From NCBI GenBank assembly GCA_900317155.1, contig ONFO01000003.1, positions 62,001 through 126,000 on the forward strand: a DNA stretch of 64,000 nucleotides, given 5' to 3'. Position numbers and translations under genes: made by a program. The DNA comes from an uncultured Bacteroidales bacterium (GTDB lineage: Bacteria > Bacteroidota > Bacteroidia > Bacteroidales > F082). Shown here piece by piece: positions 1-7,244 of this stretch (position 1 is the stretch's first letter; every line of letters begins with the position of its first letter). The notes beneath the pieces are model-generated. The model did not search any database and was not told where the DNA came from. It saw only the letters and a program-made list of their open reading frames with translations.

Positions 1-1467
1 TGCTTCCTCCAATGTAGAACTAAATTCCTTCAAGGCACCAGGCTGCGTGCCAGGCAACAGCTTTCCTGAGCCGTGACCCAGACACTCATGCAGGTTGGTA
101 TGTACCACATCGGCATCGGAACCATATTTCTTACACAAGTCGACCTCTTCCTGCGAGTAGGCAAACTCCTTGAGGGCACTCCGCGGACATTCGTCAGCTG
201 CTTTGTCGTATGCTTCCATCAAATTGGTAATGGTCACCGACTTGGAACCGTAGTCTTTGCGAATCCAGTCGGCATTGGGCAGGTTGATGCCAATGGGAGG
301 CGACGGGAAGCAGTCGCCACCCAACGTGGTGACAATGATGCTCTTGGCTGAGACACCTTTACACTCCTCTTTCTTGAAACGCGGATCAACGGGCGAGTGG
401 TCCTCAAACCATTGGGCATTCTCACTGATGATATTGGAGCGTACTGTAGCCTCTATGTCTTTGTAATCAACGATTGCTTCCCAAGTGGCCTTCATACCCA
501 TCGGGTCGCTATAGTCTTCAATGAAGCCGTTCACAAAATCGATGTGCGAAACAGAATCCTGCACCCACGCGATGTTGTATTCGTCCCAGGTCTTCAGGTC
601 GCCCGTTGTGTAATAGTCGATGAGCTTTTGCGTATAGTTACGTTGGCTGTCATTCTCCGCCACCTCATTCGCCTTCTTCAGCCAGCCGATGATAGCCGTG
701 ATGGCTTCACCGTATAGGCCATCTGCTTTGTACACCTCTTCACGAATCTTGCCATCCTTTTTCACTAGCTTGGAATTCAATCCATAGCTGATTGGCGTGG
801 CGTCATTAGGCTTGCGCATCTTGTTGTAGAAGGCTTCCACATCCGCCTTCTCGATATCGCCCTCATAGAAGTTCACCGCCGAGTTGACGATGATGTCGTC
901 CTCGCTGCTGCGGCGCACCTTGTAAAGTTCTTTGTCGAAGACCACAGGTGTCAGGAAGGCGATGAAGTCTTCCACCGTTTCGCCTTCGTTAAGCGGCAGC
1001 AAGTTGGCGTCGCTGCCCTTAATCAGGTCTGCAAAATAAGCTTCGCTGACCTCGGGGAAGAACTTATCCTCAGCATAATGATGATGGATGCCATTGCTAA
1101 AGAAAATGCGTTTGGCATACACCAAGAAATTCTGGAAATCAGCACATTCACGATCTCCTTGATAGGAGTTCAACACGGCCTCAATGGTCTTGCGAATCAC
1201 CAGATTGTACTTGAAGTTTTGATCGGCGAGAATATCGCGACCACATTTGGCCGCCTCGCCTAAATAATAAATGTAACTCTTCTGTTGAAGCGTCAGCTGG
1301 TCCCATTCAGGAACCTGATAGCGCATGATCCGCAAGTCAGCGAACTCGTCCACCAAATACTTGAATTCCTCTTGAGGCTTGGGCTGTTCGGCGACTTCCT
1401 CTTGTTGTTTTGGAGCGCAGCCCACCAAAGCGGTAGCCATTCCAATGCAAATCATTAGTTTTTTCAT
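1..1467 (-). CDS. Dipeptidyl peptidase III (M49 family) lipoprotein, C-terminus cut by window edge
   Basis: The open frame begins at 1467 and runs off the left edge without a stop (489 codons present). The N-terminus is a lipoprotein signal peptide with lipobox LVGC, so the enzyme is probably anchored on the cell envelope. The M49 hallmark HECLGH is at residues 460-465 (bases 73-90), where the two His bind zinc and the Glu is catalytic; HECLGH in place of the eukaryotic HELLGH is the form known from Bacteroides DPP III. Family members are about 675-740 residues, so about two thirds is visible and the second Glu-containing zinc motif lies outside. The family removes N-terminal dipeptides from short peptides. 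It starts 31 bp after the DUF481 gene on the same strand and probably shares its transcript. Confidence 0.9.
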   Translation of the reverse strand, partial: MKKLMICIGMATALVGCAPKQQEEVAEQPKPQEEFKYLVDEFADLRIMRYQVPEWDQLTLQQKSYIYYLGEAAKCGRDILADQNFKYNLVIRKTIEAVLNSYQGDRECADFQNFLVYAKRIFFSNGIHHHYAEDKFFPEVSEAYFADLIKGSDANLLPLNEGETVEDFIAFLTPVVFDKELYKVRRSSEDDIIVNSAVNFYEGDIEKADVEAFYNKMRKPNDATPISYGLNSKLVKKDGKIREEVYKADGLYGEAITAIIGWLKKANEVAENDSQRNYTQKLIDYYTTGDLKTWDEYNIAWVQDSVSHIDFVNGFIEDYSDPMGMKATWEAIVDYKDIEATVRSNIISENAQWFEDHSPVDPRFKKEECKGVSAKSIIVTTLGGDCFPSPPIGINLPNADWIRKDYGSKSVTITNLMEAYDKAADECPRSALKEFAYSQEEVDLCKKYGSDADVVHTNLHECLGHGSGKLLPGTQPGALKEFSSTLEEA

Positions 1468-1498
1468 TTATTTGACTTTTATAGATAACAGTTTACAG

Positions 1499-2248
1499 TT
1501 AATGCTTAAACCTAATCGAGACCTCCGACAAGAAATCGTGTTTCTTATAGTTTTCGGCAGGGACTTGGCTACGGTACTCATAGGAGAACGCGACGTCGAG
1601 GAAGAGCTTTCGGGTGATTTGGGTTTGCAGCTTGATGTTGCTGTTGATGATGTAATCGTCGAAATCGAGCACCGAAGGCTGATAGAAGAAGGTGTATAAC
1701 AATGTGAGATTCTCTGCAAGTTTTTGCTTGACTTTGGGACGAATTGAGATGCGGTAGTTGTTGTTGGGCAAGTGGGTATCATCGGTAAAGTCAGCCCAAT
1801 CGTAAACGAAGGCGGCGCTGATGGAATAGTCGCACAATCTAGGGATAGTATAGATACGGTATTTCATTCCAACAAGACCGCTCAGCCTAAGGTCGTAGCC
1901 CTTGTATTTGTTGGTGAGCATCTCGCAAGCAAAGAATGGAGAGTATTTGTCGTGCTGGAACAGGTCAATCTTCACACCGCCATTGACCTCAAAGTTGGTC
2001 TCTTTCCAATGCTTGTCTCCGCCACTTTTGTCGATAAGCGAACTATAAAGCAGCTTGTAGTGGGCGTCGAAGGCAACCAGGCTATCGTTACGTTCGACGG
2101 CACCATCGTTGCTGATGTTGCAGTTGTTGACGTTGCCCGCATTCAACGAGGCGCCGAGACCAAAATTGTAATGCCATTTGTTCTGTGCATTTGCGCATAC
2201 TACGCAAAAAACCAATAGTGTAAGAAGACGAAACCGCAATTTATTCAT
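1499..2248 (-). CDS. DUF481 (YdiY-like) outer-membrane beta-barrel protein
   Basis: 249 residues starting at MNKLRFRL. A longer upstream frame exists but has no signal peptide, so this ATG was chosen. A Sec signal peptide ending in CANA-Q is followed by alternating amphipathic strands rich in Tyr, Phe and Asp/Asn (for example YKLLYSSL, YRISIRPKVKQKL, LFLDVAFSYEYRS) and a terminal aromatic-basic strand ending in IRFKH, as expected of an outer-membrane barrel. The overall pattern fits DUF481, the family of the salt-induced barrel YdiY; the substrate is unknown. It lies 25 bp downstream of the hydrolase gene on the same strand. The family call is moderately sure and the barrel call firmer. Confidence 0.65.
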   Translation of the reverse strand: MNKLRFRLLTLLVFCVVCANAQNKWHYNFGLGASLNAGNVNNCNISNDGAVERNDSLVAFDAHYKLLYSSLIDKSGGDKHWKETNFEVNGGVKIDLFQHDKYSPFFACEMLTNKYKGYDLRLSGLVGMKYRIYTIPRLCDYSISAAFVYDWADFTDDTHLPNNNYRISIRPKVKQKLAENLTLLYTFFYQPSVLDFDDYIINSNIKLQTQITRKLFLDVAFSYEYRSQVPAENYKKHDFLSEVSIRFKH

Positions 2249-2273
2249 TTCTAGGTAATTAAATAAAAATAGT

Positions 2274-3191
2274 TTATTTGTACAAATCCTTTGGCGAATA
2301 AAAGTCGTAGGGCGGCATCGTTGCAGGGTCAAGGTTCGTGTAAGTGCCGTCCACTTGGAGTTTCTCCTTTCCATAGATATAATGGCGACAGAACCACACA
2401 AGGTCATCAACTGTCAGTGGACCACCTGCAGCAACGCTGTGACCATAGCCCTCAAAACGACGGGCAAAATAAGGATAGTCATACTTCTCGAAACGTTTCA
2501 CCAAAGCATCAGTCCCATAAAAGCCAATATTGAAGAAGCTTATCCCCTTGTATGACACCAAGTTATCCATCGTTCCGTGAAACATCATGGTCGGGGCTGG
2601 CTCACGGTTGCGATATTGCACCTTACCTTCATGCGAGAATATGGCACCTGCGTATGAAACCACACCTGCCAAGCGGAAGTCTTCAGGAAGGATGTCCGAA
2701 TTTAGGAATCCGTTGCACATCGCATAGTCCACCTGCAAAGCGGTGATGGCACCCGCACTTGAACCAATCATCACAATGTAATCCTTGTTGACTTTCAGGT
2801 CTTTGGCATGTTCAAGCAGATAATGCAAAGCCGAAATGGCATCTTCCGTAGCCATGTAAACCGCTTTCTCCACAGGATCAGTGTTGAGGACACCAATGTT
2901 TTTGGCTCCAATGAGGCCTAGTCGATAATCAATTGAGGCCACCATGAAGCCTTTGTCGACAAGCTGCTTGAAATAGGCTTTTTCCCATTTGCCGTCACGA
3001 TGTCCACCGATGAAACCGCCCCCAAAGACATAGACCAAACAGATGGTGCTGTCGTTGACATGCTCCGGAGTATAGAAATCAAGATAAAGCTGGAGCGTGT
3101 CGCGCTCAGCGTATTGATAGGTTTTCATGTCCTGGCCAAAGGCCGTCATGCCCGCTAGGAAAATTGCTAAGAGTAAGATTATTCTTTTCAT
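2274..3191 (-). CDS. Secreted alpha/beta-hydrolase, carboxylesterase-like
   Basis: 305 residues starting at MKRIILLL, chosen because it opens a clean Sec signal peptide (cleavage about TAFG-Q). The fold signature is in order: an oxyanion-hole motif VFGGGFIGG in the position of the esterase HGGG, the nucleophile elbow GSSAG, an acidic residue in the strand FHGTMDNLV and the histidine in GYGHSV. This matches carboxylesterase/feruloyl-esterase-type hydrolases of Bacteroidota, which cleave ester substituents from peptides, lipids or plant glycans. The substrate cannot be read from sequence. It sits between lpxD and DUF481, separated from lpxD by a palindromic repeat. Confidence 0.8.
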   Translation of the reverse strand: MKRIILLLAIFLAGMTAFGQDMKTYQYAERDTLQLYLDFYTPEHVNDSTICLVYVFGGGFIGGHRDGKWEKAYFKQLVDKGFMVASIDYRLGLIGAKNIGVLNTDPVEKAVYMATEDAISALHYLLEHAKDLKVNKDYIVMIGSSAGAITALQVDYAMCNGFLNSDILPEDFRLAGVVSYAGAIFSHEGKVQYRNREPAPTMMFHGTMDNLVSYKGISFFNIGFYGTDALVKRFEKYDYPYFARRFEGYGHSVAAGGPLTVDDLVWFCRHYIYGKEKLQVDGTYTNLDPATMPPYDFYSPKDLYK

Positions 3192-3204
3192 GGTTGTGTT
3201 TTTG

Positions 3205-3263
3205 ACTATGGCCAATAGCTTATGACTATGGCCTGCTTTAACTGAGAGGCAGGCCATAGGCTA
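3205..3263. repeat. Intergenic palindrome, family A (TATGACTATGGCCT), copy 1
   Basis: Between lpxD and the hydrolase gene. Two direct copies of GACTATGGCC are followed by an inverted copy (AGGCCATAG), giving a potential hairpin with the stem ATGGCCTGC/GCAGGCCAT. The core AGCTTATGACTATGGCCT recurs with one mismatch at 40907-40924. No coding function is seen. Confidence 0.6.
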
Positions 3264-3266
3264 TCG

Positions 3267-4208
3267 TTATGATTGATGCATTTTATAGTATTCTTTCAAG
3301 AACTCAGGCAATTGGCGCAGGGCAGCCTGCTCGCGCCATTGCTTCCGCACCTCCTGAGCAGGTACACCGAAGACGGCCTTGCCCGGCTCGATGTTTTTGT
3401 CGACAGCGGAAGTGGCCAACACCACCGCGCCTGTTCCGATGACCAAATCCTTGTTGATGCACACACGGCCCCAAAGGATGACATCGTCTTCGATGCGGGT
3501 CACACCGGCAATGGCGGCATGGGCACCAATGAGGCAGTTGTGGCCAATGTAGCTGTCGTGACCGATTTGGCAGTGGTTGTCGAGTTTGGTACCGCTCTCG
3601 ATAATGGTGTCGGAGGTGACGCCACGGTCGATGCTGCATAAAGCACCAATCTCCACATCATCGGCAATGACCACACGACCGAAGGACTCAAACTTCTTGA
3701 ACCCCTCATTACGGCGCTGGAAGTAGTAGCCGTCGGCCCCTATGACGCTTCCCGAGTGGATGATAACGTTGTCGCCAATCACGCAGTGGTCATAGATGGT
3801 CACGTTGGGATGGATGAGGCAGTTCTTGCCAATGATGGTGTGGTGCCCGATGAAAGCGCCTGGCATGATGAGTGTCCCCTCGCCTATCTGAGCTGAATCG
3901 CTGATGGGTTGCGTCTGCGGCTCAAAGGGACGAAAATGTCTCATGATACGGATGAAAGCATCGAAAGGGTCGTCATGGAGCAACAAGGCCTTGCCTTCTG
4001 GACACTCCACTTCCTTATTAATAAGCACCACTGTGGCGGCCGAGTTGAGGGCCTTGGCATAGTATTTCGGGTGGTCGACGAAGGTGATGTCGCCCGACTC
4101 CACCTTATGAATTTCGTTCAAGCCCGTAATGGGAAAATTGGCTGGGCCAACATATTTAGCGTCAATAAGTTCCGCGATAGTTTTCAGGGTAGTTTTCTTT
4201 ATTTTCAT
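3267..4208 (-). CDS. lpxD: UDP-3-O-(3-hydroxyacyl)glucosamine N-acyltransferase LpxD
   Basis: 313 residues starting at MKIKKTTL. LpxD adds the second 3-hydroxyacyl chain (from acyl-ACP) to UDP-3-O-acyl-glucosamine in lipid A synthesis. An N-terminal uridine-binding domain (to about residue 100) precedes a left-handed beta-helix of hexapeptide repeats (IGEGTLIMPGAFIGHHTIIG onward). KLDNHCQIGHDSYIGHN carries the His expected at the catalytic position, and a short C-terminal helix follows. Length is slightly under the ~340 of E. coli LpxD. A -7 box lies 26 bp upstream, directly after the efp terminator. Bacteroidota often carry a second LpxD-like gene, so this may not be the only copy. Confidence 0.9.
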   Translation of the reverse strand: MKIKKTTLKTIAELIDAKYVGPANFPITGLNEIHKVESGDITFVDHPKYYAKALNSAATVVLINKEVECPEGKALLLHDDPFDAFIRIMRHFRPFEPQTQPISDSAQIGEGTLIMPGAFIGHHTIIGKNCLIHPNVTIYDHCVIGDNVIIHSGSVIGADGYYFQRRNEGFKKFESFGRVVIADDVEIGALCSIDRGVTSDTIIESGTKLDNHCQIGHDSYIGHNCLIGAHAAIAGVTRIEDDVILWGRVCINKDLVIGTGAVVLATSAVDKNIEPGKAVFGVPAQEVRKQWREQAALRQLPEFLKEYYKMHQS

Positions 4209-4233
4209 CGAAAGAAGTTTATAGAATGATGCG

Positions 4234-4241
4234 CAAAGATA
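4234..4241 (-). promoter_or_regulatory. -7 promoter element for lpxD
   Basis: The minus strand reads TATCTTTG followed by CGC, a match to the Bacteroidota consensus TAnnTTTG, 26 bp before the lpxD start. No convincing -33 TTG at standard spacing. Confidence 0.6.
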
Positions 4242-4242
4242 C

Positions 4243-4274
4243 AAAAAAAGCGCAAAGTCAATGACTCTGCGCTT
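4243..4274 (-). terminator. Rho-independent terminator after efp
   Basis: The minus strand forms the hairpin AAGCGCAGAGTCA / TGACTTTGCGCTT (one mismatch) followed by a run of seven T. It lies 20 bp after the efp stop and just upstream of the lpxD promoter. Confidence 0.8.
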
Positions 4275-4294
4275 AATTTATGCCATGCTTTTTA

Positions 4295-4858
4295 TCAGGC
4301 CTTCACACGCTCGCAATACTCACCCGTGCGGGTGTCGACACGAATCATATCGTCGGTGTTGATGAACAGCGGCACGCGGACCATAGCGCCCGTCTCGACG
4401 GTGGCTTCCTTCAAGGCGTTGGTGGCGGTGTTGCCCTTCTCACCAGGCTCGGTATAAGTCACTTGCAGCACAGTCTTCACCGGCATTTCGGCGAAAAGGA
4501 TGGTCTCGGTGCTGGCGTCGACCACGACGTCAACGATATCATTTTCCTTCATGAACTTCACGCCTGTGATGTTGTCGCCAGCGATCGGAATCTGGTCGTA
4601 GGTCTCGGTATGCATGAAGATATAGTCTTCACCTTCCTTGTAGAGATACTGATAAGGACGATGTTCAACGCGGACATCCTCAAGCTTCACGCCAATGTCG
4701 AAACGCTTTTCCAAAACGTTGCCGGTCAGCACATCCTTCAGTTTAATACGCATGATAGTGTTGCCTTTACCAGGCTTAACATGTTGGAAGTCAATGCAGA
4801 AATAAATCTTTCCATCCAGACGGACGGCGCTTCCAATCTTTACATCTTGACTTAACAT
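4295..4858 (-). CDS. efp: Translation elongation factor P
   Basis: 187 residues, the normal EF-P length. EF-P enters the ribosomal E site and relieves stalling at polyproline. The KOW-like N-terminal domain carries the tip loop HVKPGKGN with Lys31 at the position modified in other bacteria. Two OB domains follow, ending in VDTRTGEYCERVKA close to the standard EF-P signature. No modification gene (EpmA/B or EarP) is seen in the window, so the modification state is unknown. It has its own promoter and terminator, so it is probably monocistronic. Confidence 0.97.
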   Translation of the reverse strand: MLSQDVKIGSAVRLDGKIYFCIDFQHVKPGKGNTIMRIKLKDVLTGNVLEKRFDIGVKLEDVRVEHRPYQYLYKEGEDYIFMHTETYDQIPIAGDNITGVKFMKENDIVDVVVDASTETILFAEMPVKTVLQVTYTEPGEKGNTATNALKEATVETGAMVRVPLFINTDDMIRVDTRTGEYCERVKA

Positions 4859-4935
4859 AGTATTTCAGATTTAATTATTTAAGATTCAAAGATTTAAAAT
4901 TCAAAATTCAATTCCAAGGTAATGAAATGAAGGTG

Positions 4936-4965
4936 CAAAGGTAGTGGATTTCAGGGAAATGGCAA
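4936..4965 (-). promoter_or_regulatory. Promoter of efp
   Basis: The minus strand reads TTG, 19 nt, TACCTTTG, then C, a full match to the Bacteroidota -33/-7 pattern, 77 bp before the efp start. Confidence 0.75.
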
Positions 4966-4997
4966 AGGAATTGTTGAAAAAAGTGATTTTGGCACAT

Positions 4998-5048
4998 TAA
5001 AAAGCCACCCTCACACTCCGTTTTCTCCAGAGTCTTCTAGGGTGGCTT
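4998..5048 (-). terminator. Terminator after the first FISUMP-like gene
   Basis: Arms AAGCCACCCT (5002-5011) and AGGGTGGCTT (5039-5048) are perfectly complementary with a 27-nt loop. On the minus strand the stem runs into TTTTTAAT. It lies 35 bp past the stop of the gene ending at 5083. Confidence 0.8.
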
Positions 5049-5082
5049 TGTGGGTTTTCCGCTGTTATAGCCTCTATAGATA

Positions 5083-5802
5083 TTATTTGACGTGCACGGA
5101 ATGTACGGGGCGAACTGAGAATCCATCGCGGCGGCATTCGTCGATTAGGACACAGTCGTCCGAAACGAAATAGAGGCCCATCGCATAGTGCGGGTAACCG
5201 GCGTTGAGTGACATCGACCAGTAGTGGCCGCGAGTACTCTCATCACCCTCGCTGGAGCCAGCTGCAGGCAGGAAGAGACTCTTTCCATTCGCTGCGGTAA
5301 ACAGTCTACCGTTCACGCCGTTCTGTGTTGTCCAAATGTTGGTCGTGTTGTCGAGCAACTCCTGCCAATCTTCCCTTGTGGGCATGCGCCAACCTCTACT
5401 CCAGTTGGCTTCAGCCGCATCATCCTCGGGAAACAGGGTAGTCTGGTTATCGGTGAAGCCGTTATTGCCTAAACTGGATAGGGTACAATACTTGGTGAGA
5501 TAAAGATTCTCCCAAACACCAGGATTAGGAATCCAGACACCGTCACCAATGCTATACTTGTAGTTGCTCCAATTGTATGTCTCCTTAGGCTGAATCTCGC
5601 CCCAAGCAAAGTAGTTGCCGTAACCTTCGGGCTTGTCGGCACCCACGTTGCAAGTGGCCCACAGCGTACCACTTGGCAAGCAAAGGTCAACACACTCGTG
5701 TCCGTAGTATGAGCTATTGCCCGAATCTTTTACACATCCAACGGTGCAAACCGCGGTAATCATTAGCATTAAGGCTGCTACTGCCTTCATTACTTTTTTC
5801 AT
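5083..5802 (-). CDS. FISUMP-like lipoprotein, copy 1
   Basis: 239 residues from MKKVMKAV; the lipobox region TAVCTVGC makes it a lipoprotein. The body matches the family with VDLGLPSGTLWATCNVGA near the start, YGNYFAWGE, then WRMPTREDWQELL and a C-terminal FSVRPV, which resembles the Fibrobacter succinogenes major paralogous domain (TIGR02145). Its function is not known; surface display is likely. It is a tandem paralogue of the next gene, with near-identical signal-peptide DNA, and a third relative lies at 26335. Copy 1 reads VDLCLPSG where the others read VDLGLPSG. Confidence 0.75.
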   Translation of the reverse strand: MKKVMKAVAALMLMITAVCTVGCVKDSGNSSYYGHECVDLCLPSGTLWATCNVGADKPEGYGNYFAWGEIQPKETYNWSNYKYSIGDGVWIPNPGVWENLYLTKYCTLSSLGNNGFTDNQTTLFPEDDAAEANWSRGWRMPTREDWQELLDNTTNIWTTQNGVNGRLFTAANGKSLFLPAAGSSEGDESTRGHYWSMSLNAGYPHYAMGLYFVSDDCVLIDECRRDGFSVRPVHSVHVK

Positions 5803-5840
5803 ATTGATTAGATTTGTGATCATTCCATTTGTTTATGGCG

Positions 5841-5848
5841 CAAAAATA
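5841..5848 (-). promoter_or_regulatory. -7 element for FISUMP-like copy 1
   Basis: The minus strand reads TATTTTTG followed by CGCC. The surrounding ~31 bp (TTTGTTTAYGGCGCAAAAAT and onward) is repeated almost exactly at 6866-6898. Confidence 0.6.
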
Positions 5849-5873
5849 ACATAATTCCTTGACTTGATATGTA

Positions 5874-6581
5874 TTATTTCGCGGAACAGACAGGACGAAC
5901 AGCCATGCCATGGTAACGATCTGTTCTGTAAATATCGTAAATACCATCTATATGAAAGCAGAAAGCCCATGCAAAGTGAGGACTATTTGAATAGAGCAAA
6001 TTTGACCAATATGAGCCAGAAAGATGGGAAACTTCTTCAGAATACGGAGAAGCTATGGTTGTTGCAGGAAGGAAAAGACATCTTCCATTATTTGCAGTAA
6101 AAAGGAAGCCTGATGATCCATTCCGAACAGTCCATGTGCCAGTTGTGTTATTTCGTAATTCCTCCCATTGTTCCAAAGTTGGCAGGCACCACCCACTTCC
6201 CCATTGTGATGTTGCAGCATCATCTTTAATCTCCAGCGTAGACAGGCTATCAACTATTCCAAAATTGGAATTGGTGTTGTATTTGGTAAGTCGAATATTA
6301 TTCTCACTATCAACATCACTAAACTTATAAGTATTCCAATCAAAGTATGTCTTAGGTTGCGTCTCACCCCACGCGAAATAGTCACCATAACCTTCTGGTG
6401 TATCCGAACCCACATTGCAAGTTGCCCATAACGTTCCACTTGGGAGTCCAAGGTCAACATAATCATGCCCCCCATAACTACCACTAACTGTAATAGGTTT
6501 GTCTGTTTTTTTACATCCAATAGCACAAACAATTGTTGTCATTAGCATCAAGGCTGCTACTGCCTTTATTAATTTTTTCAT
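5874..6581 (-). CDS. FISUMP-like lipoprotein, copy 2
   Basis: 235 residues from MKKLIKAV, chosen because it aligns with the start of copy 1 and opens the lipoprotein signal (TIVCAIGC, then KKTDK). VDLGLPSGTLWATCNVGS, YGDYFAWGETQPK, WCLPTLEQWEEL and a terminal MAVRPV show the same domain as copy 1. The two genes are in the same orientation, 71 bp apart. The shared signal-peptide DNA and diverged bodies suggest an old tandem duplication with a conserved export module. Function unknown. Confidence 0.75.
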   Translation of the reverse strand: MKKLIKAVAALMLMTTIVCAIGCKKTDKPITVSGSYGGHDYVDLGLPSGTLWATCNVGSDTPEGYGDYFAWGETQPKTYFDWNTYKFSDVDSENNIRLTKYNTNSNFGIVDSLSTLEIKDDAATSQWGSGWCLPTLEQWEELRNNTTGTWTVRNGSSGFLFTANNGRCLFLPATTIASPYSEEVSHLSGSYWSNLLYSNSPHFAWAFCFHIDGIYDIYRTDRYHGMAVRPVCSAK

Positions 6582-6898
6582 ATTGATATTTTTTTGGATT
6601 AAACTTTCTATTTTCCTTTCTAGCATCAGACAAAAAAAAGCGTGAACCTAACCGTTTTCCGCTCTTCGAGGTATTGGCGTAACCTAATATACACAGAAAA
6701 TGCTTCAGCTCACGCCAACGCGCGAGCATCTACCCAAATTCAGTATATTATTCTCTCGTAAACGCCAATTTTCGAAGAGAAAGAATTTGTCTAAATGCTT
6801 TGATTATAATGATTTATGATTTTTCTATTATTCCTTAATTACTGTTTTGACAATTCGACTTCCGTTTGTTTACGGCGCAAAAATAGCATAATTCCTTG
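6582..6898. other. Non-coding stretch upstream of FISUMP-like copy 2, with relic promoter
   Basis: I find no credible gene. The segment 6866-6898 repeats the promoter region of copy 1, with a minus-strand -7 box TATTTTTG at 6878-6885. It sits about 300 bp before copy 2, so it is either a distant promoter with a long leader or the remnant of a lost copy. Short inverted segments are present (ATTGGCGT near 6672 with ACGCCAA near 6714; TTCTCTCG near 6752 with CGAAGAGAA near 6774). Confidence 0.5.
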
Positions 6899-6924
6899 AA
6901 TGGTCAAACAAATTATTTCATTTT

Positions 6925-7140
6925 CCTTTCGCCCCGCTGGGGCTTCATTGGTTTTATCGTTTTCATTTCGGCAGGGGTTGAAACCACCTGCATATTCATC
7001 CTTCGTCCCTCTGGGACTTTGCCACAACCGTGGAAACCCCGTAGGGGTGACAGGATGATTAGGCAGGCGGTGAAATGCAATGGAACCCCTGCCGACAAAC
7101 AAATCCAATTCCGAATTAAGCCCCGTAGGGGCGACAGGAA
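6925..7140. repeat. Cluster of REP-like GC-rich palindromes (CCCCGTAGGGG type)
   Basis: Four short imperfect palindromes occur in about 215 bp: GCCCCGCTGGGGC (~6931), GTCCCTCTGGGAC (~7002), CCCCGTAGGGGTGACAGG (~7037) and GCCCCGTAGGGGCGACAGG (~7121). The spacers are also related in inverted orientation: CGGCAGGGGTT near 6969 against AACCCCTGCCG near 7084, and ACCACCTGC against GCAGGCGGT. It resembles paired REP elements. No transposase is nearby. Confidence 0.65.
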
Positions 7141-7244
7141 AACACCGCAGCACAAAAAAAGCCACCCATCCGCATCATGTATCGCAAAATTCCCTATTTT
7201 TACGGCTTCAAAACCATTGGAAACAATTTCAAAATTTCACAAAT

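Noticed and set aside
6925-7140. CRISPR array
   Set aside because: The repeated units are short palindromes of unequal length and spacing, in both orientations, with no cas genes; spacers are themselves related.
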